Assembly: GCA_949592205.1 (NCBI GenBank)
Contig: CATIUR010000003.1
Span: forward strand, 19,058,501-19,122,500
Source of the DNA: Helichrysum umbraculigerum
Taxonomy: Eukaryota > Streptophyta > Magnoliopsida > Asterales > Asteraceae
Reading direction: 5' to 3'
Length of the DNA stretch: 64,000 nt
The stretch's first letter is position 1. Every line of letters starts with the position of its first letter. Under the pieces are notes generated by a model that did not search any database, was not told the origin of the DNA, and saw only the letters and a list, made by a program, of their open reading frames with translations. A program made the position numbers and the translations under genes. This document shows positions 33,633-44,920 of this stretch, piece by piece.

Positions 33633-34661
33633 GAAGGTCCGAACGACGTCGTGTTTGGTATCCCGCTACTAGCTAGTTGTTGTTTGTCATACGGTGAATA
33701 TGAGGTGATGGAATTGAAAAGCGAATATCATAACAACGGTTGGGTAATATGATTGAACTGATAACTTTTGTTTAGGTATTTCAAATTTGTATATGAATAA
33801 ATCATGAGAGTTACTTAGGTGTATTGCTCGGCAGCAATGGGTGCTGTAGCGAATTTCCAAATCATAAATTTAGTCAAAAGTAGACATATCAATGATCGGA
33901 TCGTGTTTGAAAGGTAGTCAATCGCGGCCGTGTTACCATTTTGAGGCGAACAAACGTTCGGTATGAGTAGTGAGTAGTCCTGTCGCGGCAAGTCCTTATT
34001 GCCGTAATGATAGAATGATCGATTTGTCGTGGGAATAGTGGTGGGCTTAGTCATCGTGAGTGTCCCTCACGGCACTAATCCAGTTGAGAATTGAACGATT
34101 GAATCGCGAATCGAGTTAAATGTTAACAGCTGGGTTTCGTACAACGGTTGGAAGATGTTTCCAATACGTAGGAGTTGTGGTTGACCAATAACCTTGGTGG
34201 GAGGTGTCAATACGATGACGTGTCTTAATGAAAGGTGCATCAGTTATAGTACTGCTAGCGTTGGGTTTTGTTCGTGATGGTACATCTATCCATCTAGTCG
34301 TGTATAATACATGCGACTTTTATACGTCTCAGATAATAGTGCGGTGGAATGCATGAAAGTTACAATTATCACAATCGTGTAGATTTGGATAAAGTGTGTC
34401 AAAACATGTCATGTCGATAGATTCTATATAATAGGTTGTAATCCTTCTTCATATAGATCCGAAAGGTTACAAAAGTTAGAGTTTACAAAGGGTACCGGGA
34501 ATTGTTACATCCGGTCGAATATAAGGAACCTAATACAAAATGTGATGGTATCACTATATAGCCATAAGAATAGGGTTTTTAGTACGATATATCGCGATTA
34601 CACATCCGCTGTACATGGGTTTAACGAAATTTAATTCTGGTTGTCGTTGGGTCATTCTTAG
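33633..34661 (-). other. Internal region of unit 1 without a recognised gene
   Basis: Contains only short open frames, for example 33815-34054 (79 residues), with no recognisable domain. It is conserved almost base for base in unit 2 (40738-41766), but so is everything else, so that does not show constraint. Confidence 0.5.
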
Positions 34662-35138
34662 TTAGGGTTCCTGGCCTTCGGACTCGTCTTCCGACTCCAG
34701 GTTCAGGTCGTGTGGGTGGTAGCGTGCCTCAAGCATGTCCCTGTATCTTTGAGTTGTGGAGTGGTACCTAGTCTCCTCCGTTGACTTCCTGCCCAAACGT
34801 TTGATCCACGTTTTGGTCCTACGGGTTAGGTTGGTGGCCACTTTCTTCCAGTAACGGATCTTATCTTTGATTCGTGTAGGGACAGATCGGTTTGAGATTC
34901 TCAATCTTTGTTCATAGTCTATGCACTTACGCTTAAGTGCCCAATTTCGGCCGTCTAGTCCCACGGCCTAATCTCGCACTCTTTCATATTCTTCAATGTC
35001 GATGCCAGTCATTTCGAAATTCTGATTTTCGTTTCCCTCCAGCATGATTTCTTCTTCTGGTACGATATCCCCATCGAGATACGTGTACTGAATTTGTTCC
35101 TCGTGGACTTGGTCACTATCTGACGTGTAGTCGTCCAT
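34662..35138 (-). pseudogene. Upstream ORF with one in-frame TAG, unit 1
   Basis: From the ATG at 35136-35138 the frame runs 159 codons to 34662, broken only by TAG at 34968-34970. The first 56 residues are strongly acidic (MDDYTSDSDQVHEE...). The rest is basic with Arg/Lys clusters (RTKTWIKRLGRKS) and ends acidic (ESEDESEGQEP). It sits between the PBS leader and the gag remains, like the upstream ORF of the plus-strand chromovirus. The same stop is present in unit 2. I do not recognise the product. Confidence 0.45.
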
Positions 35139-35715
35139 TTAGGAGTTTACAGCTTTGAGTTCTATAGAAGTGACAGAGAGAGGATTTTAGTCCTTGGAAG
35201 TACGTTGATTTCGGGTGTTAGATGTGATTTTCATAAAATCATTAGAGTGCGCCACAAAATGGTGTGACGGTAATCAAGTCTGTCGTGGTCGGTGCAAACC
35301 GATAAGAGAATTTCGTATGTGTCACCAGAGAAAAATCGGCTATCTCTATAGCGAGTGTGTTAACGTGCGAGGCCTATTCATATATATTCAATATATAATA
35401 GCCTAGTAGTATTGTCAATGAGTGAGGCCTATGTATGTATATACTCGTATATCACATAATAGCCTAGTGTATGTCTAGCACAAAACAAGTAAGAGTCTCG
35501 GTTCCCTCGTGGTCAGAGTCAGCTAGTGCATTCTTGTTCAACATAACCCCTTTCAGATCTCACATCATCTTCATTTAATTGTACATAGTTGATCAGGCTA
35601 TGTTAAATTAAACTCTTATGATGTAATCACTGAACCAGTTATACCTAATAGGGAATACTGCCTAACGGTCATAGTCTAGGCCCACTAAATGCAACCTAGT
35701 TCACTATAACCTTAG
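35139..35715 (-). other. Leader of unit 1
   Basis: Noncoding leader between PBS and first ORF. Read on the minus strand, the 280 bases after the PBS match 13042-13310 of the plus-strand chromovirus closely, with short indels ('cataacctagcctga'-type blocks, the 'ctgactctgaccacgag' block, 'tgtgctagacacactaggct'). Confidence 0.75.
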
Positions 35716-35727
35716 GCTCTGATACCA
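35716..35727 (-). promoter_or_regulatory. Primer binding site of unit 1 (tRNA-iMet)
   Basis: TGGTATCAGAGC on the minus strand, three bases from the LTR 2 end. Unit 2 has the same at 42821-42832, and the partial copy at 57450-57461. Confidence 0.9.
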
Positions 35728-35730
35728 ATC

Positions 35731-38462
35731 TGTAACACCCCCAAATTTACGGTTTAGCGGAAGCAAGCTTTGGGGTGCTACTAATCAAGTAATCGAGCAT
35801 AAAAGAATATAGTGAATGACTCTATATGAGACGTTCCAAAAATAATACGTTGCATAAGTATTCAAAAATACATAAGTGTCGAGTTCGCTAGTAAATTCTA
35901 TAGATTTTAATACATAACATCTATTACAAATGAAATGCATAAAATCTCCAATTGTGTAAATGCATGCGACTCGAGCTAGCAAGCAATTCCTGCTGGGCCA
36001 TCCTACTGTTGCTGCGTACCTGAGAATGCATCACTAAAAAGGTCAACCAAAAGGTTGGTGAATCTCACAGGTTTGTAGTAAATAATCAGTTTGAACACAT
36101 CAAGTAGTAAAGTGTTTGTACAGTTTTAACCAAGTAGTACGTAGTGATTACACGAATGCAATCGGGTTGATATACATTGCCATGAGCATCATAGTCGAAG
36201 CTTAACACATCAGTAAAGTACAATCAAGTACAAGTAATTTGGCCCCGTGAGTGCTAATCCAAAAACACTCAGAAGTAACGAGTAAGAAACGCCCGTTTAT
36301 ACAGTACGGTTCGTGGTAGTGCGTGCTACCCCGGGCGGGGATTGTCAGTCCCATATGGATCCATATACTAAAACTCGCGCTTATCCTATAATTAACAACT
36401 ATGATTCAGAGGCCTTCAGTGGATTAATCGTAACTCATGCAATTTAGTATATCAGTAAATTTGTAAGTCTGTATGGTTTGTATAACCTGTAAGTCTGTAC
36501 ATGTGTTCAAATAAAACAAGTAATGCATCTCACCCCTGAGTGAAAACAGTAAAAATAGGGGTCGTGAGACTCACCTGAACCTAGTAAGTGCGTATGGAAA
36601 TCAAGCAAGTAACGCGGATGTAAGGCCGTAAGTAAGTCGGTTCTCTGAACCCTGCAACCTTCTGGCGTCCGAAACGCACAAGGTTGTAAGTAAGTAAGTA
36701 CATAAGTTGGTATCTTGAAAGATCACCCATGCTAGTTATCCACTCAACTAGTTAATGTCCAATGTTTGTTTGTTCAGTATTTCGTTTGTAGTTTGAAAAC
36801 AAGTATGGCCCGTTGGTGACGGTTTTGTAATAATAATCCAAGTATTATTATTATATATCTCGTGGTGTCATATCCTTGTAAGATATATTTGTGAGTCTGT
36901 CATTTGTATCGCGATATGAAAGTGTTTTTCGAAAGTAGGTTCGAGCGAGTGTAAGCTCGTATAAGTGTGAGTGTAATCTCATATGTCTGTAGTGTATACT
37001 TTTCAAAGTATAAGTGTTTATATGTCCCGGTATTATCGTATAAAGTTCGGTTGTCGTATGCGTTCAACATTTAGTGCAAAAAGTATTTACAAGTTCCTGG
37101 ATGACGGGGGTCCGGGGGCAGTGTCCCTGGCTGGGGTCGAGCTGCCAGGTCAGCTTGGAAAATTTTTATTTCTACTATATTGCTTTATCAAAAATGAATT
37201 TGAAATCTAATTTCGTTGTAAAATCAAGTGATAAATTTTTGTTCATATTAGTGCTTTTATTATTGAATTCGGGTTCGAAAGACAAAGTGGGCTGCGAACC
37301 GAGCTGGGAGAACTCGACTCGCAGGCCAACTCGACTCGCAGGTCAACTCGACTCGCCGGTCAACCCGACTCGCAGGTCAACCCGACTCGCAGGTCAACTC
37401 GACTCGCCGGTCAACTCGCGGGCCAGTTCGGTTCGTAGGTGATTCCGATTCGCAGGATAGCTTCGCGAGTCGAATCTCGACTCGCCTCGTTGGACGAACA
37501 GATCTCGACTCGCGAGATGAACTGTCAGCGATTTTTAGATGGGTTTCGATTTTTAAAGCATTTTTAACGGGATTTTCGGGCATAATCTTGTTGAGTGGAC
37601 TCATTAACATGTAAATAAACATAAATCAAATGTTTTGATGGTGAGAAATCTCTTACAAAGCTTGTGAACACAATGGAGGAAGGAGATGGTGATGAAGATG
37701 CTTGTTGTAGATGATGATGATGATTCCGACGGTGGTGGTGGTTAGGCGGTGGTGAGGTGGTAGCAGCTGCTGCTGCTCGCCGATTTCAAGAGGGAGAGAG
37801 AGATGAAGAGGTTTGAGTGTGTTTGGTGTGTGTAAAATGAAATGAAAAAGGGGAAGGAATGGGGTTTTAAGGAGGTGGGTCGGTTGGGTTGGGTCTGCGG
37901 GTCAGGGTCGACCCGTTTGGGTCTCGGCTCGTGTGGTTGTGTTTCCGAATTTTGTATCACGAGTTGCAGTCGGTTAAATCCCGTAGTTGTTTAATTGTTA
38001 TTTCACGTTATATGTTAAGGTGTACCCGAAATATTTGTAGTCAAAGTATTTTATCAAAATGCTTTATCTCGAGTTATAAGTTTATAAAAATACAATTTAG
38101 TTATAATTCGCTTGTCAAGGTGCGTTTTGCGCGGTTTCGTCACGTAGGATATGTTTTTATCAATAAGTAATACTTGTAATACATTCTCAAAATGTATTAA
38201 TGTAAATAACGTTTGTTTGGATAATTCCACATTATTTATAAATTTGTCACCAACGTCCCTATTTGTTAATGTCGGACTTCGTCCGGTCCATCCGTGTACG
38301 ATTTGTTCAAGTAGTACACGTGTGTATATATATATATATATATAATCATCATATATATATATAATTAATTAAGTACTGTACTTAGTCCTATTTCGTACTA
38401 AATACACGTAATAAGCACCTGATTAGGCACAGTAATGATAGCCTAAATTGCCGGGTGTTACA
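35731..38462 (-). repeat. LTR 2 (shared middle LTR of the composite)
   Basis: 2,732 bp with the same termini as LTR 1. It acts as 5' LTR of unit 1 and 3' LTR of unit 2. It carries six minisatellite units and a shortened TA run. No target duplication surrounds it, as expected if it arose by recombination. Confidence 0.9.
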
Positions 38463-38749
38463 TTCTCCCCCTGTTAGGAGAATTTCGTCCCGAAATTTGT
38501 TCGAAGTAGTAGTCTATATGTTCAAGTAATCATCGGTAAGTCATCTAAGAATGGCAGCGAGACATGTCAGTGATGAAATGCCTGTATCATGGGGTCTTCC
38601 TCCCCTTGTTAGGATGGTGTCCCACCGACCAAGAGTTTCGACGTGTATCGACCATGTCCAATGGACGGGGTCAGTCGGTAATTAGAGGGTAGCTACAATG
38701 TGTACTAGTAGCCTACAGTAATTCGTAAAGTCTACCGTGTTTATAACTT

Positions 38750-39784
38750 CTATAATAGTTGTAGGGGCATAGAGTAAACTGACTCTATCAGTATCGTGTA
38801 GGATTTCAGGAGGTGGCGTGGCGACGTACCTATGGTATCGCGACAGTCTGTAGAGGTTCCGGCACAAGTGTTCCCCTTTTTGTTGTTATCCTTCGTAGTC
38901 AGTGACGGGCAATTAGCCTTGAGGTGCCTAGTGTTTCCGCATTCGAAGCAAGCCTTCAATGTTTTAGAGTCGGTAATTTTAGGTGCAAACCTACAGTCCC
39001 GGACTTGGTGTCCATAGGTCTGGCATTGACGGCAACGAGTACCACAGGGTCCGGTGTGGTGACGATTACATATGGAACAGGGGGGTTTGTCTCCCATATA
39101 AGTCCTCCCCTTGGCTCCAGCAGTGTGGGTTTGAGTCATTTTTGTCCTTTTTGTTCGGGGCAGGGTAAAGTCTGTTTTGGAGCTTTCTCCCGGATTCCAT
39201 TTGTGGTTTGTCAGTTGGGCTTCGGTATCCTTTTCTTTGGGAATACTGGCTTGAGTCATCTGCGATGCAGAGTTAGAAACCAATTGGAGTACATTTCCCA
39301 GAGTTGGGCACAGGAACCTTAATTGTTCCCAATAGAACTCTAGAGTTCGCAGGCGCAATCCTTGGTCGAAGGCGATATGCCGTAGATCGGTGATTTCCTC
39401 CTGAACAGTAGCTAGCTGATTGCGTAATGCATTCAGTGTTTCGTCTGTATGCTGGGAGTTGTTAGTGTTTACATTGACAATGATCGGAGGGGTAATAGTA
39501 GGTGGAGTGGTGACAGTAAGAGAAGTGGTGATAGCGGCAGCTGGGGTATGGTTATCAGTAGCAGAGTTTGAAGTAGGATTTGCTCGTGTTATATGAGTAG
39601 CTTCTCTAGCTACAGGTTGAGGTGGGATTTCTCCAATTCCTCCTGGATGTGCCATTTCTTCCAAAGGTTCTTTGATTACTGTCTCGGTGTCACTTTCGAG
39701 AGTTCGTAGGTAAGGAAACATTGACTGCTCCTCCTCAAGTTGGTCGTCATTCGACATGTGGCTGTCAGTGGAGTAGCTTGTCAT
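38750..39784 (-). CDS. gag-like zinc-knuckle protein, unit 2
   Basis: 344 residues, same domain order as the unit 1 protein: acidic N-terminus, coiled coil, CSICNRHHTGPC motif, knuckles CRQCQTYGHQVRDC and CFECGNTRHLKANC. It lacks the 22 bp duplication of unit 1, so the last part is read in a different frame and ends 'YSMPLQLL'. Only a few residues differ elsewhere. Which C-terminus is ancestral cannot be decided from two copies, but a duplication in unit 1 is simpler than a precise deletion in unit 2. Confidence 0.65.
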   Translation of the reverse strand: MTSYSTDSHMSNDDQLEEEQSMFPYLRTLESDTETVIKEPLEEMAHPGGIGEIPPQPVAREATHITRANPTSNSATDNHTPAAAITTSLTVTTPPTITPPIIVNVNTNNSQHTDETLNALRNQLATVQEEITDLRHIAFDQGLRLRTLEFYWEQLRFLCPTLGNVLQLVSNSASQMTQASIPKEKDTEAQLTNHKWNPGESSKTDFTLPRTKRTKMTQTHTAGAKGRTYMGDKPPCSICNRHHTGPCGTRCRQCQTYGHQVRDCRFAPKITDSKTLKACFECGNTRHLKANCPSLTTKDNNKKGNTCAGTSTDCRDTIGTSPRHLLKSYTILIESVYSMPLQLL

Positions 39785-40164
39785 TTCCTACGGAATGGGT
39801 GTTTTGTTAAAACGGTGTTTTAATGATGACATTAGGTATTGTATAATGGCAAGTATGAGTTTTGAAGTATAAAATTTGAATTTCAGCGAAGACAATAAAA
39901 GTACCAACGGTTCTCTCCGAACAGACAATTTGCGGCGTAAAGTTAGGGCAGATGACGCGTAAAGACAATAGTTCTATGGTTTCTGGTCTCAACCAGTGTG
40001 AGATGCATGGGAAAAGTCTGTTTGTTAAGTTCCTAGTGTAATTACGTATCACACCTATCGGCCTATAAGCAGTTTGTTTATCCTAGGTTTTGCCTAAGAT
40101 CTTTAGCAATAGAGGGAACATTGGGCTATAGGTAGGATTTATCAGTCAGGTAGTATAAAAGTAA

Positions 40165-40737
40165 TTAGGTTGAGTGAGAGTGAATCGTGTCCGCATCTAG
40201 TTTCGGGTCTTTGATGATTGCCTCTAGTGTTGATGATATAAGCTTGTCCCGTGCATTGTTGTTTTCGTTCCTCGGTTTTGGGCAGTCCTTCCTGAAAGGC
40301 TCGGTACCGTTGCACCCGTGGCAAGTCTTGGGTGCACTAGTGTGGGTACTAGTTATGACTGTTCTACAATCTTTGGCTAGATGCCGAATCGTTGTATTTG
40401 GTGCAAGGACACGAACTGCCATGATGAAGACTACCTTCGGAGCAGTAGGGCTTGCTCCCCTTGTATGTCTTCGAGTTGTCAGAACAGGTAGCATAGGCCT
40501 TAGTAATCGCAGACTTTCTGTTGGTGTGGTTTTGAACGTTGAGGTTTCCATCAATTTCCGATCTTGACAGATATGAGATTGACGATGACGAGTTTGTTTG
40601 CGAAGTATCTGATTTCTAGGGTCGGTTAGTACCGAAGTAAGTGGATTACTGTGTAAGGAAACAACGGTCTTTCGAAAGGTAGTTGTCAGGTGTTGTTGGC
40701 GGTAAAATGGGAAAAATGGCGTAAAAGAGTGGTGCAC
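40165..40737 (-). pseudogene. Second gag remnant, unit 2
   Basis: Counterpart of 33060-33632 with very few changes, including the knuckle-like 'CHGCNGTEPFRKDCPK' without histidine. Confidence 0.45.
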
Positions 40738-41766
40738 GAAGGTCCGAACGACGTCGTGTTTGGTATCCCGCTACTAGCTAGTTGTTGTTTGTCATACGGT
40801 GAATATGAGGTGATGGAATTGAAAAGCGAATATCATAACAACGGTTGGGTAATATGATTGAACTGATAACTTTTGTTTAGGTATTTCAAATTTGTATATG
40901 AATAAATCATGAGAGTTACTTAGGTGTATTGCTCGGCAGCAATGGGTGCTGTAGCGAATTTCCAAATCATAAATTTAGTCAAAAGTAGACATATCAATGA
41001 TCGGATCGTGTTTGAAAGGTAGTCAATCGCGGCCGTGTTACCATTTTGAGGCGAACAAACGTTCGGTATGAGTAGTGAGTAGTCCTGTCGCGGCAAGTCC
41101 TTATTGCCGTAATGATAGAATGATCGATTTGTCGTGGGAATAGTGGTGGGCTTAGTCATCGTGAGTGTCCCTCACGGCACTAATCCAGTTGAGAATTGAA
41201 CGATTGAATCGCGAATCTAGTTAAATGTTAACCGCTGGGTTTCGTACAACGGTTGGAAGATGTTTCCAATACGTAGGAGTTGTGGTTGACCAATAACCTT
41301 GGTGGGAGGTGTCAATACGATGACGTGTCTTAATGAAAGGTGCATCAGTTATAGTACTGCTAGCGTTGGGTTTTGTTCGTGATGGTACATCTATCCATCT
41401 AGTCGTGTATAATACATGCGACTTTTATACGTCTCAGATAATAGTGCGGTGGAATGCATGAAAGTTACAATTATCACAATCGTGTAGATTTGGATAAAGT
41501 GTGTCAAAACATGTCATGTCGATAGATTCTATATAATAGGTTGTAATCCTTCTTCATATAGATCCGAAAGGTTACAAAAGTTAGAGTTTACAAAGGGTAC
41601 CGGGAATTGTTACATCCGGTCGAATATAAGGAACCTAATACAAAATGTGATGGTATCACTATATAGCCATAAGAATAGGGTTTTTAGTACGATATATCGC
41701 GATTACACATCCGCTGTACATGGGTTTAACGAAATTTAATTCTGGTTGTCGTTGGGTCATTCTTAG
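40738..41766 (-). other. Internal region of unit 2 without a recognised gene
   Basis: Counterpart of 33633-34661. Nothing further is recognised. Confidence 0.5.
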
Positions 41767-42243
41767 TTAGGGTTCCTGGCCTTCGGACTCGTCTTCCGAC
41801 TCCAGGTTCAGGTCGTGTGGGTGGTAGCGTGCCTCAAGCATGTCCCTGTATCTTTGAGTTGTGGAGTGGTACCTAGTCTCCTCCGTTGACTTCCTGCCCA
41901 AACGTTTGATCCACGTTTTGGTCCTACGGGTTAGGTTGGTGGCCACTTTCTTCCAGTAACGGATCTTATCTTTGATTCGTGTAGGGACAGATCGGTTTGA
42001 GATTCTCAATCTTTGTTCATAGTCTATGCACTTACGCTTAAGTGCCCAATTTCGGCCGTCTAGTCCCACGGCCTAATCTCGCACTCTTTCATATTCTTCA
42101 ATGTCGATGCCAGTCATTTCAAAATTCTGATTTTCGTTTCCCTCCAGCATGATTTCTTCTTCTGGTACGATATCCCCATCGAGATACGTGTACTGAATTT
42201 GTTCCTCGTGGACTTGGTCACTATCTGACGTGTAGTCGTCCAT
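41767..42243 (-). pseudogene. Upstream ORF with one in-frame TAG, unit 2
   Basis: Counterpart of 34662-35138, with the same TAG at 42073-42075. The stop therefore predates the duplication of the unit. Confidence 0.45.
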
Positions 42244-44920
42244 TTAGGAGTTTGCAGCTTTGAGTTCTATAGAAGTGACAGAGAGAGGATTTTAGTCCTT
42301 GGAAGTACGTTGATTTCGGGTGTTAGATGTGATTTTCATAAAATCATTAGAGTGCGCCACAAAATGGTGTGACGGTAATCAAGTCTGTCGTGGTCGGTGC
42401 AAACCGATAAGAGAATTTCGTATGTGTCACCAGAGAAAAGTCGGCTATCTCTATAGCGAGTGTGTTAACGTGCGAGGCCTATTCATATATATTCAATATA
42501 TAATAGCCTAGTAGTATTGTCAATGAGTGAGGCCTATGTATGTATATACTCGTATATCACATAATAGCCTAGTGTATGTCTAGCACAAAACAAGTAAGAG
42601 TCTCGGTTCCCTCGTGGTCAGAGTCAGCTAGTGCATTCCTGTTCAACATAACCCCTTTCAGATCTCACATCATCTTCATTTAATTGTACATAGTTGATCA
42701 GGCTATGTTAAATTAAACTCTTATGATGTAATCACTGAACCAGTTATACCTAATAGGGAATACTGCCTAACGGTCATAGTCTAGGCCCACTAAATGCAAC
42801 CTAGTTCACTATAACCTTAGGCTCTGATACCAATCTGTAACACCCCCAAATTTACGGTTTAGCGGAAGCAAGCTTTGGGGTGCTACTAATCAAGTAATCG
42901 AGCATAAAAGAATATAGTGAATGACTCTATATGAGACGTTCCAAAAATAATACGTTGCATAAGTATTCAAAAATACATAAGTGTCGAGTTCGCTAGTAAA
43001 TTCTATAGATTTTAATACATAACATCTATTACAAATGAAATGCATAAAATCTCCAATTGTGTAAATGCATGCGACTCGAGCTAGCAAGCAATTCCTGCTG
43101 GGCCATCCTACTGTTGCTGCGTACCTGAGAATGCATCACTAAAAAGGTCAACCAAAAGGTTGGTGAATCTCACAGGTTTGTAGTAAATAATCAGTTTGAA
43201 CACATCAAGTAGTAAAGTGTTTGTACAGTTTTAACCAAGTAGTACGTAGTGATTACACGAATGCAATCGGGTTGATATACATTGCCATGAGCATCATAGT
43301 CGAAGCTTAACACATCAGTAAAGTACAATCAAGTACAAGTAATTTGCCCCCGTGAGTGCTAATCCAAAAACACTAAGAAGTAACGAGTAAGAAACGCCCG
43401 TTTATACAGTACGGTTCGTGGTAGTGCGTGCTACCCCGGGCGGGGATTGTCAGTCCCATATGGATCCATATACTAAAACTCGCGCTTATCCTATAATTAA
43501 CAACTATGATTCAGAGGCCTTCAGTGGATTAATCGTAACTCATGCAATTTAGTATATCAGTAAGTTTGTAAGTCTGTATGGTTTGTATAACCTGTAAGTC
43601 TGTACATGTGTTCAAATAAAACAAGTAATGCATCTCACCCCTGAGTGAAAACAGTAAAAATAGGGGCCGTGAGACTCACCTGAACCTAGTAAGTGCGTAT
43701 GGAAATCAAGCAAGTAACGCGGATGTAAGGCCGTAAGTAAGTCGGTTCTCTGAACCCTGCAACCTTCTGGCGTCCGAAACGCACAAGGTTGTAAGTAAGT
43801 AAGTACATAAGTTGGTATCTTGAAAGATCACCCATGCTAGTTATCCACTCAACTAGTTAATGTCCAATGTTTGTTTGTTCAGTATTTCGTTTGTAGTTTG
43901 AAAACAAGTATGGCCCGTTGGTGACGGTTTTGTAATAATAATCCAAGTATTATTATTATATATCTCGTGGTGTCATATCCTTGTAAGGTATATTTGTGAG
44001 TCTGTCATTTGTATCGCGATATGAAAGTGTTTTTCGAAAGTAGGTTCGAGCGAGTGTAAGCTCGTATAAGTGTGAGTGTAATCTCATATGTCTGTAGTGT
44101 ATACTTTTCAAAGTATAAGTGTTTGTATGTCCCGGTATTATCGTATAAAGTTCGGTTGTCGTATGCGTTCAACATTTAGTGCAAAAAGTATTTACAAGTT
44201 CCTGGATGACGGGGGTCCGGGGGCAGCGCCCCTGGCTGGGGTCGAGCTGCTAGGTCAGCTTGGAAAATTTTTATTTCTACTATATTGCTTTATCGAAAAT
44301 GAATTTGAAATCTAATTTCGTTGTAAAATCAAGTGATAAATTTTTGTTCATATTAGTGCTTTTATTATTGAATTCGGGTTCGAAAGACAAAGTGGGCTGC
44401 GAACCGAGCTGGGAGAACTCGACTCGCAGGCCAACTCGACTCGCAGGTCAACTCGACTCGCCGGTCAACCCGACTCGCAGGTCAACCCGACTCGCAGGTC
44501 AACTCGACTCGCCGGTCAACTCGCGGGCCAGTTCGGTTCGTAGGTGATTCCGATTCGCAGGATAGCTTCGCGAGTCGAATCTCGACTCGCCTCGTTGGAC
44601 GAATAGATCTCGACTCGCGAGATGAACTGTCAGCGATTTTTAGATGGGTTTCGATTTTTAAAGCATTTTTAACGGGATTTTCGGGCATAATCTTGTTGAG
44701 TGGACTCATTAACATGTAAATAAACATAAATCAAATGTTTTGATGGTGAGAAATCTCTTACAAAGCTTGTGAACACAATGGAGGAAGGAGATGGTGATGA
44801 AGATGCTTGTTGTAGATGATGATGATGATTCCGACGGTGGTGGTGGTTAGGCGGTGGTGAGGTGGTAGCAGCTGCTGCTGCTCGCCGATTTCAAGAGGGA
44901 GAGAGAGAGATGGAGAGGTT

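Noticed and set aside
33815..34054. 79-residue ORF in the retroelement internal region
   Set aside because: No domain and no sign of constraint; present in unit 2 only because the whole unit was copied.
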